Assembly (NCBI RefSeq): GCF_964340395.1
Contig: NC_135562.1
Span: forward strand, 23,778,173-23,842,172
DNA: 64,000 nt
Direction of reading: 5' to 3'
DNA from: Glandiceps talaboti
Taxonomy: Eukaryota; Hemichordata; Enteropneusta; Spengelidae
Shown here: positions 46,601 to 58,635 of the stretch, piece by piece
How positions within the stretch are numbered: the first letter of the stretch is position 1
Layout: the number at the start of each line of letters is the position of its first letter
Position numbers and translations under genes: made by a program
The notes under the pieces: model-generated
What the model was told of the DNA's origin: nothing
The model's database searches: none
Seen by the model: the letters and a program-made list of their open reading frames with translations, nothing else

Positions 46601-49600
46601 GTTAGGACTTGTAAAGATAGGTAACTAACAGTAAGATTATGTTGGTAATGATAAGTTAGCACTTGTAAAGATAGGTAACTAATGGTAAGATTATGTTGGT
46701 AATGATAGGTTAGCACTTGTAGAGATAGGTAACTAATGGTAAGATTATGTTGGTAATGATGGGTTAGCACTTGTAAAGATAGGTAACTAACAGTAAGATT
46801 ATGTTGGTAATGATAGGTTAGCACTTGTAAAGATAGGTAATTAACGGTAAGATTATGTTGCTAATGATAGGTTAGCACTTGTAAAGATAGGTAACTAATG
46901 GTAAGATTATGTTTGTAATGATAGGTTAGCACTTGTAAAGATAGGTAACTAATGGTAAGATTATGTTGATAATGATAGGTTAGGACTTGTAAAGATAGGT
47001 AACTAATGGTAAGATTATGTTGGTAATGATAGGTTAGCACTTGTAAAGATAGGTAACTAACAGTAAGATTATGTTGGTAATGATAAGTTAGCACTTGTAA
47101 AGATAGGTAACTAATGGTAAGATTATGTTGGTAATGATAGGTTAGCACTTGTAAAGATAGGTAACTAATGGTAAGATTATGTTGGTAATGATAGGTTAGC
47201 ACTTGTAAAGATAGGTAACTAACAGTAAGATTATGTTGGTAATGATAGGTTAGCACTTGTAAAGATAGGTAACTAATGGTTAGATTATGTTGGTAATGAT
47301 AAGTTAGCACTTGTAAAGATAGGTAACTAATGGTAAGATTATGTTGGTAATGATAGGTTAGCACTTGTAAAGATAGGTAACTAACGGTAAGATTATGTTG
47401 GTAATGATAGGTTAGCACTTGTAAAGATAGGTAACTAACAGTAAGATTATGTTGGTAATGATAGGTTAGCACTTGTAAAGATAGGTAACTAACAGTAAGA
47501 TTATGTTGGTAATGATAGGTTAGCACTTGTAAAGATAGGTAACTAATGGTAAGATTATGTTGGTAATGCTAGGTTAGCACTTGTAAAGATAGGTAACTAA
47601 CAGTAAGATTATGTTGGTAATGATAGGTTAGCACTTGTAAAGATAGGTAACTAATGGTAAGATTATGTTGGTAATGATAGGTTAGCACTTGTAGAGATAG
47701 GTAACTAATGGTAAGATTATGTTGGTAATGATAGGTTAGCACTTGTAAAGATAGGTAACTAATGGTAAGATTATGTTTGTAATGATAGGTTAGCACTTGT
47801 AAAGATAGGTAACTAATGGTAAGATTATGTTGATAATGATAGGTTAGGACTTGTAAAGATAGGTAACTAATGGTAAGATTATGTTGGTAATGATAGGTTA
47901 GCACTTGTAAAGATAGGTAACTAACAGTAAGATTATGTTGGTAATGATAGGTTAGCACTTGTAAAGATAGGTAACTAACGGTAAGATTATGTTGCTAATG
48001 ATAGGTTAGCACTTGTAAAGATAGGTAACTAATGGTAAGATTATGTTGATAATGATAGGTTAGGACTTGTAAAGATAGGTAACTAATGGTAAGATTATGT
48101 TGGTAATGATAGGTTAGGACTTGTAAAGATAAGTACCTAATGGTAAGATTATGTTGGTAATGATAGGTTAGGACTTGTAAAGATAGGTAACTAATGGTAA
48201 GATTATGTTGATAATGATAGGTTAGGACTTGTAAAGATAGGTAACTAATGGTAAGATTATGTTGGTAATGATAGGTTAGCACTTGTAAAGATAGGTAACT
48301 AACAGTAAGATTATGTTGGTAATGATAGGTTAGCACTTGTAAAGATAGGTAACTAACGGTAAGATTATGTTGCTAATGATAGGTTAGCACTTGTAAAGAT
48401 AGGTAACTAACGGTAAGATTATGTTGCTAATGATAGGTTAGCACTTGTAAAGATAGGTAACTAATGGTAAGATTATGTTGATAATGATAGGTTAGGACTT
48501 GTAAAGATAGGTAACTAATGGTAAGATTATGTTGGTAATGATAGGTTAGGACTTGTAAAGATAGGTAACTAACAGTAAGATTATGTTGGTAATGATAAGT
48601 TAGCACTTGTAAAGATAGGTAACTAATGGTAAGATTATGTTGGTAATGATAGGTTAGCACTTGTAGAGATAGGTAACTAATGGTAAGATTATGTTGGTAA
48701 TGATAGGTTAGCACTTGTAAAGATAGGTAACTAACGGTAAGATTATGTTGCTAATGATAGGTTAGCACTTGTAAAGATAGGTAACTAATGGTAAGATTAT
48801 GTTTGTAATGATAGGTTAGCACTTGTAAAGATAGGTAACTAATGGTAAGATTAAGTTGATAATGATAGGTTAGGACTTGTAAAGATAGGTAACTAATGGT
48901 AAGATTATGTTGGTAATGATAGGTTAGCACTTGTAAAGATAGGTAACTAACAGTAAGATTATGTTGGTAATGATAAGTTAGCACTTGTAAAGATAGGTAA
49001 CTAATGGTAAGATTATGTTGGTAATGATAGGTTAGCACTTGTAAAGATAGGTAACTAATGGTAAGATTATGTTGGTAATGATAGGTTAGCACTTGTAAAG
49101 ATAGGTAACTAACAGTAAGATTATGTTGGTAATGATAGGTTAGCACTTGTAAAGATAGGTAACTAATGGTTAGATTATGTTGGTAATGATAAGTTAGCAC
49201 TTGTAAAGATAGGTAACTAATGGTAAGATTATGTTGGTAATGATAGGTTAGCACTTGTAAAGATAGGTAACTAACGGTAAGATTATGTTTGTAATGATAG
49301 GTTAGGACTTGTAAAGATAGGTAACTAATGGTAAGATTATGTTGGTAATGATAGGTTAGCACTTGTAAAGATAGGTAACTAACAGTAAGATTATGTTGGT
49401 AATGATAGGTTAGCACTTGTAAAGATAGGTAACTAATGGTAAGATTATGTTGGTAATGATAGGTTAGCACTTGTAAAGATAGGTAACTAACGGTAAGATT
49501 ATGTTTGTAATGATAGGTTAGCACTTGTAAAGATAGGTAACTAATGGTAAGATTATGTTGATAATGATAGGTTAGGACTTGTAAAGATAGGTAACTAATG

Positions 49601-50725
49601 GTAAAATTATGTTGGTAATGATAGGTTAGCACTTGTAAAGATAGGTAACTAACGGTAAGATCATGTTTGTAATGATAGGTTAGCACTTGTAAAGATAGGT
49701 AACTAATGGTAAGATTATGTTGGTAATGATAGGTTAGCACTTGTAGAGATAGGTAACTAATGGTAAGATTATGTTGGTAATGATAGGTTAGGACTTGTAA
49801 AGATAGGTAACTAATGGTAAGATTATGTTGGTAATGATAGGTTAGCACTTGTAAAGATAGGTAACTAACAGTAAGATTATGTTGGTAATGATAGGTTAGC
49901 ACTTGTAAAGATAGGTAACTAATGGTAAGATTATGTTGGTAATGATAGGTTAGGACTTGTAAAGATAGGTAACTAACAGTAAGATTATGTTGGTAATGAT
50001 AGGCTAGGACTTGTAAAGATAGGTAACTAACAGTAAGATTATGTTGGTAATGATAGGTTAGGACTTGTAAAGATAGGTAACTAACAGTAAGATTATGTTG
50101 GTAATGATAGGTTAGCACTTGTAAAGATAGGTAACTAACAGTAAGATTATGTTGGTAATGATAGGTTAGCACTTGTAGAGATAGGTAACTAACAGTAAGA
50201 TTATGTTGGTAATGATAGGTTAGGACTTGTAAAGATAGGTAACTAACAGTAAGATTATGTTGGTAATGATAAGTTAGCACTTGTAAAGATAGGTAACTAA
50301 CAGTAAGATTATGTTGGTAATGATAGGTTAGCACTTGTAAAGATAGGTAACTAATGGTAAGATTATGTTGGTAATGATAGGTTAGCACTTGTAAAGATAG
50401 GTACCTAATGGTAAGATTATGTTGGTAATGATAGGTTAGCACTTGTAAAGATAGGTAACTAACAGTAAGATTATGTTGGTAATGATAGGTTAGCACTTGT
50501 AAAGATAGGTAACTAACAGTAAGATTATGTTGGTAATGATAGGTTAGGACTTGTAAAGATAGGTAACTAACAGTAAGATTATGTTGGTAATGATAGGTTA
50601 GCACTTGTAAAGATAAGTACCTAATGGTAAGATTATGTTGGTAATGATAGGTTAGGACTTGTAAAGATAGGTAACTAATGGTAAGATTATGTTAGTAATG
50701 ATAGGTTAGCACATGTAAAGATAGG
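43661..50725 (+). repeat. 54-bp array starting at the exon-9 splice donor (~130 copies)
   Basis: Units read gtaagattatgttggtaatg, ataggttagcacttgtaaag and ataggtaactaatg; the first unit is the start of intron 9 itself. The junction preceding gtaaga is atg, acg or aca, against acg at the true donor. Nearly every unit keeps GTAAGA. Variants (ttggt/tttgt/ttgat/ttgct, agcac/aggac) form higher-order blocks repeating at 1,944 bp (36 units; 46051 and 47995, 46187 and 48131) and 1,890 bp. Because 54 is divisible by three, long minus-strand open frames result (up to 617 codons of an 18-residue repeat); they have no other sign of being genes. Confidence 0.98.
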
Positions 50726-51100
50726 TACCTATCTGTAAAATGCAATTGACAGCAATAGGTGAGTAGTTATAAAAATAGGCAAAGTCACAAGTGCAAAACT
50801 TGGCAACTTCTGCAACTTTACAGTAGTATTTTATGTGTGTGTATTTAAGTGGCTGTAATGCCACTGATTTTAATCAGTGAAATTATGCAAGTTGCCACTC
50901 ACTCATTCACTCACTCACTCACTCACTCACTTACTCACTCACTCACTCACTCAAAGGTTGTGTAAATGTTGTCAGATCTGATTTGATATAGCTCTATGTA
51001 TCTTACCAAATGAATACAAAAAAGTCAAGAATTATAAGTACACAGCTTTCCTTCTTGTTGCAGATAATATATCTCAAACATTTCAAACTAATATGTGTTA
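50726..51100. other. Intron 9 spacer with (TCAC)n
   Basis: Plain intron sequence apart from a (cact)n microsatellite at 50895-50953. Confidence 0.75.
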
Positions 51101-51102
51101 TT

Positions 51103-51826
51103 AGCCCCAAGGGGCAGAGCCCAGAAGGAGCTATAGAAATGACCTATGTCCATCCGTCTGTCCTTCCACATACAGCCATAACTCAGATACACACTGGTCA
51201 ATTTCAACCAAACCTGGTACAACTATCAAGTACTTAGTCTATTAATTACATATACATGTCACTTAATTTCATGACCTTTACCTTCATTTCTAATATGACG
51301 GCCGTATTTGTGGCAAAAATTCACATTTTGCCTCTTACCTTTAAAGGTCTTATAGATACAGACTCCATTCAAGTGTCTACACCCACATTATCAATAGTGA
51401 GCTTTCTAATGAGACCTTGAACTATGACCTTAACCTTCATCTTCAAATTCAAACAGGCATAATAATGTTAACCTACATGTATATCTCTGACATGCATACG
51501 CTGATTTCAACCAAACCCGGTACAAATGTCAAGAACTATAGGTTAAATATTCAGGTCACATAATTTTGTGACCTTGACCTTTATGGCAAAATGGCAGCCA
51601 TATTTGTGGTACTTTTTAGTCTCCCAAAAGGGGGAACTAGTACGATGGGCTCTGTGTGTCTGGAATACATCATTTCTCTGACATGCAAAATCATATTTGA
51701 TTCAAACCTGGTGCAAAGTTGACATCATATGGAACATATGCACATCACTTTGTTTTTTGGTGTGTGCAAATTGACCAAATGGTGGCCATATTTGTAATTA
51801 AAAATCAATATTTACTTCATAACTAA
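51103..51826. repeat. Dispersed 'gtccgtctgtcc' family copies
   Basis: Two starts: 51103 (ccccaaggggcagagcccag, then ccatccgtctgtcc) and about 51619 (agtctcccaaaagggggaac). Internal phrases such as 'caaccaaacc(t/c)ggtac', 'cattcaagtgtctacaccca' and 'ttgaccttt' are shared with intron 5 and intron 6 pieces. Confidence 0.6.
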
Positions 51827-53573
51827 AAAATAATACCAATGGTGTTGTAGCACAACTGTACAGTTTTTAGCGCAACTGAACTAAGGTTCAGTAGTGCTAT
51901 GGGGATTGCCCGGTGTCTGTGTGTGTGTGTGTGTGTGTGTGAACGAGTTAAAGTCAAAAACTGCTGAACCGATTGCTTTGATATTTGGTGGTCATGTTAC
52001 TTCTGATGTTAAATTGAAAATGATTGCATCAGAGATGTGGGTTTTGGGTCAAAAAATGCGATTTTTGGTCAAAAAACTTAAACTCCAAAAGTACTGGGCA
52101 GATGGAGTCATGATGGGTGAATGGCTAGTGTGACCGGCTTGGAATCTACAGGTTGCAGGTTCGAGCCCCGTCGCTGCCTGCTGTTTGTTTCTGAGTGGCT
52201 AAAGTCATTGGGCAAGATTTGAACCACGACTGTGCCTCAGTCAACCCAGCTGTATAACTGGGGACCTGGTAGGATGTAGGCTGCAATGTGAAGGTTTTAA
52301 TCATATGCGCTTAAATGGCTGCAATGGATTGTATGCTCCCCGGGGAGTTGAGGAAGACTAAAGGGCTGTTGTGCCGTTTCTGATCCGAGCCAGGGGTAAT
52401 AATTGTAAAGCGCTTTGAGCACGGAGTGGGAAATCGCTATATAAGAAACCAAATATAATTGGCCTGAAATTCGGTGGGAACATTCTTAGGTATAAGTAAA
52501 TTAAGGTTTGTTCATGACATGATGATTCCCTCAGTAATATGCAAATTAAGGCTAAAAATGTGCCTTTTTGGTCAAAAACCTATAATTCTAAAACTACTCA
52601 GCAGATTAGGCTGAAATTTAACAGGGATGCATCTGTGGGTGTATAGATGAAGAAATATTAAGCATATAATGATATCATCAGTAATATGCAAATTAGATAT
52701 AACAATGTGAATTTTGGTCAAAAAAATTATATCTCAAAAAGTACTTGTCAATGAGACTGAAACTTGGTGAGATATTTCTAGGTGTTATTCTGCAGATTTT
52801 TTTGCAAATATTTTGACACAGTTGGCCCTAGCAACCATGACCACGCCCTTAGCAACAACCAAATGGCAATATATTTTGGTCAAATAACATCATCTGGAAG
52901 GCAAGTGAGTAAACATTCAAAATATGTATGCAAATATCCCTAGCAACCATGACCATGCCCATAACAACAGCCAAATTGTCGTGTATTTTCACAAAGATAA
53001 CAACAGGGATTAAAAGACAATTGAATAAACATTCAAAAAATGTTTGTAAATTTGCCTAGTAACAAGACCACACCCATAGCAATAGTGAAATAGTCACGTA
53101 TATTGCAAAGATAATAGTAGAAAGACAAATGAATGAACATTCAAAAATGTATGCAAATGTGCCTAGCAACAAGGCCACACCCATAGCAACAGCCAAATGA
53201 TCGCATATATTGCAAAGATAACAACAGGGATTAATAGCCAAATGAATCAATATTCAAAAAATGTATGCAAATATACCTAACAACAAGACCACACACATAG
53301 CAACAGCCAAATGATCAGGAATATTGCAAAGATGACATAAGGGACTCATAGTCAAGTGAACAAACAGTCAAAAAATGTATGCAAATATGTCTAGCAACAT
53401 GACCACACACATAGCAACAGCCAAATGATTGCTAATATTGCAAAAATAACAACAAGGCTGGATAAGCAACTGGATAGTCATTCAGTAAATGAACACCTAG
53501 CATGGATCAACGTGTGAATAAACATTTTTAATAAACTGTACAGTTGTGCTACAATGCCATTGGCACTATTTTT
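51827..53573 (+). mobile_element. Most complete copy of the window's commonest TIR family
   Basis: Inverted ends of about 40 bp: ccaatggtgttgtagcacaa ctgtacagttt (51836-51866) is the complement of aaactgtacagttgtgctac aatgccattgg (53533-53563), with few differences. Left region: (GT)n and three diverged ~150-bp units with 'cagtaatatgcaaatta'. Right region: six ~110-bp units with agcaacaagaccacacccat. Without the SINE at 52103 it is about 1.4 kb and has no transposase. Right ends of the family also occur near 7390, 23262, 41938, 54664, 59318 and 63384, and a left half at 14075. Confidence 0.75.
52103..52455 (+). mobile_element. tRNA-derived SINE with L2-like tail, copy 2
   Basis: About 95% like the copy at 12564-12929. 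The B-box is closer to consensus here (ggttcgagcccc at 52158). It has the same ending, gcgctttgagcacgg ... cgctatataagaaacc. It interrupts the 'gggcagat...tggcctgaaattcggtggga' stretch of the surrounding TIR element, which is continuous in the related copy at 15369-15400, so the insertion is later than that element. Confidence 0.88.
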
Positions 53574-54291
53574 CAATGTTGCTACTATAGTTCTTTATCT
53601 TCATCTGACCTTATCTTTGGAATGGCTTTTAATGGGAAGTGGTGTCCTGCTGTTTGCAAAACATCCTGTCAAGTTTTATGAATGAAATCTATCAGTACAA
53701 TCAATTTAGTCCAACTAGTTAACAAAGGCGATTCATACACTTTCCTTCCAACAAAGACTGCACCAAATTGATGAAACTTGCTAAAGATATTGACCAAGTA
53801 AAGATATGATGGTATCAATTCAATTGCTAATTTGCATATTTGATGAACTTTTGCAATAAGAGATATATAGCCAGGACTGTACCGAATTCAATTGAACTTG
53901 CTACAGATATTGATTACACAAAGGTAGGACAGTACATAAAGACATTTCAAAGTCTCAGCAAGCACATTAATGACATTTCCTCTGATACGGGAGCATTTTC
54001 AGTTCATCTCTGGTTACACCTAATTTGCATATCACTGATGAGATCATTATATACTTAATATTTCTTCATCTATACACCCCAAAATGCATCCCCATTAAAT
54101 ATCATCCCAATCTGCTCAGTAGTTTTGGAATTAAAAACTTTTGACCAAAAAGACACATTTGTAGCCCCAAATTGCATATTACGGATGGAATCATGTCATA
54201 AACAAATTTAATCTACATATATCACGATCATTTTGCTTTGAACAATTTTCCAACTAAACAAGGCTATCAGTCTGGCTGTTTGTTAAGTTGT

Positions 54292-54361
<70 letters not shown>

Positions 54362-54817
54362 CACTGACAGACACTGCATCATGCCGATAGCACTACTGAA
54401 CTTTATTAGTTCAATTGTACTACTGAGAGATTATTTACAAATGAATAAATATATGCCTAACAACAAGACCATGCCCATACCAACACAGAAATGGTTATTA
54501 ATATTGCAAATATGAAAAAAAGAATAGTTAGAGAAGTGGATAAACATTCCAAAATTGACATCCTAGCAGCTAAGATAATGCACCAAAGCAGTGGTATATA
54601 GGTAATAAGACACATGGTCCCGAATTGGCATATGAATTTACATTTTAAAATCTAGCACAAACTGTGCAGTTGTGTTATAACACCATTGGTGGTATTTTGT
54701 AAAGAATGTATTCAAGTTTATTGCTTTAGAAATTAACAGCACATTAGCATTGGGGGCTATGCCATCAACAAAGTAGAAGACTTGTTCTATATACAATGAT
54801 AAATTGATATTTCACAG
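53574..54817. other. Intron 9, right part: inverted TIR-family fragment
   Basis: From about 53990 to 54430 the sequence matches the left region of the 51.8-kb element in reverse orientation, including catatcactgatgagatcat, the (CA)n run at 54292-54361 and tagcactactgaactttatt. A right-end copy is near 54660-54700. No gene seen. Ends in acceptor aaattgatatttcacag. Confidence 0.6.
54292..54361. repeat. (CA)n microsatellite
   Basis: About 35 uninterrupted CA units; corresponds to the (GT)n of the reversed TIR element. Confidence 0.97.
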
Positions 54818-56472
54818 ATGATACACAGAAGACAACTGCAAAGATAACAACAATATCCTCTTTAGACCAACAGTCTGATATTGATAGCCGATCTGAACAA
54901 AAAGAGACAGAGACTGTCCCCCAGTCTAAAGAGAAAGAAACTGAACCAACCTCTGATCAACAAGAAATAACAGTTGAAAAACTAGGTGAAGGTGACCAAG
55001 AAAAGAGAGAAAGTCACGGTGAACTAGAAACTAGTTCAGAACAGGGCAAGGACACAGAAAATGAATTTCAAGAGCCTGTGACAGAAGTACAAATGGAACC
55101 AGATCAGCCAGAAAGCAATGCTGAATCAGAACAACCAGAAATAGAAACTAAATCTGTGCCAGAACAACCAGACAGTGAAGTACATCCTGAACCAGAAACA
55201 ATGGAATCTGCAACTCATTCAGAACCAGAACAAACAGAAAGTGAAACCATATCTGAGCAAAAACAACCAGAAATGGAGACCTACTCTGAGCCAGAACAAC
55301 CAGAAACAGAAATCAAATCTGAGGCAGGACAACCAGAAAGCAACACCCATTCAGAAGCAGAACAAGCAGGCACAGACATCCAGTCTGATTCAGAAAAAAC
55401 AGAAACTGAAATTCAGTCTGTACTTAGGCAACCAACAACTAAAAGTGATCTTGAGGAAGAAAAAGCCAAGGATATTTCTCCTGAAAAGAAGCAAGAAGAA
55501 ATTCAGCCTGAGCCTGTAAAAGCAGACACCGAAAATGTTTTGGAAGGAGAACATGCAACAAGGGAAACCTTCTCAGATGCAGAACAACAAGTAGCAAAAT
55601 CAATTATAGAAAGTCATACAGAAGATGAACAACTAGAAACAACGTCTGAGCCTGAACCAGAACAACCAGAAACTGAAACACATTCAGAACAACCAGAAAC
55701 TGAAACACATTCAGAACCAGAAACTGAAACACAGTCAAAACAACCAGAAGTTGACTCCAATTCTACACCAGAACAAGAAGACACAGAAATTCCCCCACAA
55801 CCAGAAACAGAAACCCACTCTGAGCTAGAACAACCAGAAACTGAAACCCACTCTCAGCCAGAACAACCAGAAACTGACATCCCCTCTCAGCCAGAACAAC
55901 CAGAAACAGAAACCTGCTCTCAGCCAGAACCAGAAACTGAGACCCACTCCGAGCTAGAACAAGCAGAAACTGAAACCTACTCTGAACCAGAACAACCAGA
56001 AACTGAGACCCACTGTGAGCCAGAACAACTAGAAACTGAAACCCACTCTGAGCCAGAACATTCAAAAAATAAAACCCACTCTGAGCCAGAACCAGAAATT
56101 GAAACCCACTCTGAGCCAGAACAACCAGAAGGTGAAACCCACTCTGAGCCAGAAGAACCAGAAATTGAAACCCACTCTGAGCCAGAACAACCAGAAGGTG
56201 AAACCCACTCTGAGCCAGAACAACCAGCTAGTAATCCTGATGCTGAACCTGTTGTAACTGAAGCAGAAATTCATCCAGAACCTGAAGATAGCTCTGTACC
56301 AGAACAAAAAGAAACAGACACCAAAGTAGAAAGTGAGCCACAACAAAGTGAGCCACAACAAAGTGAGGAAAATGATGATGCTAACTCAGATGAAAGTTCA
56401 GATGATCTTAAAGCAAAGATACTGGGGAAGAAAAACGTGAAACTTGGCAATGCTAAATATAGCCAATCACAG
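54818..56472 (+). CDS. ERICH3: ERICH3-like gene, exon 10 (large Glu/Pro/Thr-rich exon)
   Basis: 1,655 bp, phase 1 in, phase 0 out. Acceptor gatatttcacag; donor TCACAG/gtaagttg. The preferred start is the acceptor at 54818, not the ATG at 55078: the open frame extends 86 codons upstream with the same composition. The exon opens DDTQKTTAKITTISSLDQQS and has a long run of imperfect repeats around EPEQPETETHSEPEQPE, with Glu the commonest residue. It ends with a distinct non-repeat tail (SSDDLKAKILGKKNVKLGNA). This is the glutamate-rich region that names ERICH3. It is expected to be disordered. The end of the exon is itself tandemly copied into the intron. Confidence 0.92.
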
Positions 56473-56690
56473 GTAAGTTGACAGTAAAACTTGGCAATTC
56501 TAAATATAGCTAATCACAGATAAGTTGGTCAGTGAAACTTGGCAATGCAAAATATAGCCAATCACAGGTAAGGTGAGAGTGAAAATTCCAAATGCTAAAT
56601 ATAGCCAATCACAGGTAAGTTGACAATGAAAATTCCCATGCTAAATATAGCCAATCACAGGTAAGTTGACAGTCAAACTTCAGTAGTTAG
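56473..56690 (+). repeat. ~47-bp tandem copies of the exon-10/intron border
   Basis: Four further copies of the exon end (acttggcaatgctaaatata, gccaatcacag) each followed by a donor-like sequence: cacag/ataagt (56519, GT lost), cacag/gtaagg (56567), cacag/gtaagt (56614) and cacag/gtaagt (56660). Using any downstream donor would read VS and a stop (gta agt tga) just after the normal exon end, removing the LRR part. Confidence 0.92.
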
Positions 56691-58440
56691 ATTTACCTAC
56701 AGTGGTATCAGTAGTTAGATTGACCCACAGTGGTATCAGTAGTTAGATTGACCCACAGTGGTATCAGTAGTTAGATTTACCCACAGTGGTATCAGTAGTT
56801 AGATTTACCTACAGTGGTATCAGTAGTTAGATTTACCTACAGTGGTATCAGTAGTTAGATTTACCCACAGTGGTATCAGTAGTTAGATTTACCCACAGTG
56901 GTATCAGTAGTTAGATTTACCCACAGTGGTATCAGTAGTTAGATTGACCCACAGTGGTATCAGTAGTTAGATTTACCCACAGTGGTATCAGTAGTTAGAT
57001 TTACCCACAGTGGTATCAGTAGTTAGATTTACCCACAGTGGTATCAGTAGTTAGATTTACCTACAGTGGTATCAGTAGTTAGATTTACCCACAGTGGTAT
57101 CAGTAGTTAGATTTACCCACAGTGGTATCAGTAGTTAGATTTACCTACAGTGGTATCAGTAGTTAGATTGACCCACAGTGGTATCAGTAGTTAGATTTAC
57201 CCACAGTGGTATCAGTAGTTAGATTTACCTACAGTGGTATCAGTAGTTAGATTTACCTACAGTGGTATCAGTAGTTAGATTTACCCACAGTGGTATCAGT
57301 AGTTAGATTTACCTACAGTGGTATCAGTAGTTAGATTGACCCACAGTGGTATCAGTAGTTAGATTTACCCACAGTGGTATCAGTAGTTAGATTTACCCAA
57401 AGTGGTATCAGTAGTTAGATTTACCCACAGTGGTATCAGTAGTTAGATTTACCCACAGTGGTATCAGTAGTTAGATTTACCCAAAGTGGTATCAGTAGTT
57501 AGATTTACCCACAGTGGTATCAGTAGTTAGATTTACCCACAGTGGTATCAGTAGTTAGATTTACCTACAGTGGTATCAGTAGTTAGATTTACCCACAGTG
57601 GTATCAGTAGTTAGATTTACCCACAGTGGTATCAGTAGTTAGATTTACCCACAGTGGTATCAGTAGTTAGATTTACCTACAGTGGTATCAGTAGTTAGAT
57701 TTACCCACAGTGGTATCAGTAGTTAGATTTACCTACAGTGGTATCAGTAGTTAGATTTACCTACAGTGGTATCAGTAGTTAGATTTACCTACAGTGGTAT
57801 CAGTAGTTAGATTTACCCACAGTGGTATCAGTAGTTAGATTTACCTACAGTGGTATCAGTAGTTAGATTGACCCACAGTGGTATCAGTAGTTAGATTTAC
57901 CCACAGTGGTATCAGTAGTTAGATTTACCTACAGTGGTATCAGTAGTTAGATTTACCTACAGTGGTATCAGTAGTTAGATTTACCTACAGTGGTATCAGT
58001 AGTTAGATTACCTACAGTGGTATCAGTAGTTAGATTTACCTACAGTGGTATCAGTAGTTAGATTTACCCACAGTGGTATCAGTAGTTAGATTTACCCACA
58101 GTGGTATCAGTAGTTAGATTTACCTACAGTGGTATCAGTAGTTAGATTTACCCACAGTGGTATCAGTAGTTAGATTTACCCACAGTGGTATCAGTAGTTA
58201 GATTTACCCACAGTGGTATCAGTAGTTAGATTTACCCAAAGTGGTATCAGTAGTTAGATTTACCTACAGTGGTATCAGTAGTATAGATTTACCCACAGTG
58301 GTATCAGTAGTTAGATTTACCCACAGTGGTATCAGTAGTTAGATTTACCCACAGTGGTATCAGTAGTTAGATTTACCCACAGTGGTATCAGTAGTTAGAT
58401 TTACCTACAGTGGTATCAGTAGTTAGATTTACCCACAGTG
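56691..58440. repeat. 28-bp minisatellite
   Basis: About 62 units of cagtagttagatttacccac plus agtggtat, with variants gattgaccca, acctaca, acccaaa and one 1-bp deletion (58008). Fills most of intron 10. Confidence 0.97.
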
Positions 58441-58509
58441 ATTGACAAAAGTTAGATTTGCCAAACGATTCAACTGAATGACATTGTATTGATATTGTTT
58501 TTCATTTAG

Positions 58510-58635
58510 ATACAAGTAGTCATCGACAGTCTGGCTGAAAATATACAAATGGAGTGTTTGGAATGGACTGAAAGTCCTTTAAATAAAGACACTGTCAGGG
58601 ACTTAGAAACAGCTTTACAGGGTTCAAATATTAAG
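58510..58635 (+). CDS. ERICH3-LRR gene, exon 11 (LRR region start)
   Basis: Forty-two codons, phase 0 at both ends. Acceptor gtttttcatttag; donor ATTAAG/gtaatg. Reads IQVVIDSLAENIQMECLEWT then ESPLNKDTVRDLETALQGSNIK. Composition changes from the disordered, acidic exons 6-10 to a mixed helical pattern. L-x-x-L-x-W-x-x-x-P-L and a following helix (DTVRDLETAL) fit an RNase-inhibitor-type LRR unit. No Met begins it, so it is an internal exon; phase matches exon 10. It could instead belong to a separate gene whose first exons I missed, but intron 10 offers no candidate. Confidence 0.82.

Noticed and set aside
43537-50604. Minus-strand open frames of up to 617 codons made of an 18-residue repeat (LTYHYQHNLTISYLSLQV)
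   Set aside because: They arise because the 54-bp unit is divisible by three and lacks stops in that frame. They lie antisense in an intron array, have no non-repetitive coding context, and break wherever the unit carries an atypical base.
55763-56361. Two minus-strand frames opposite exon 10, rich in Phe/Leu/Val
   Set aside because: Antisense shadows of the Glu/Pro-rich repeat exon; composition is the simple complement of GAA/CCA/ACA codons.
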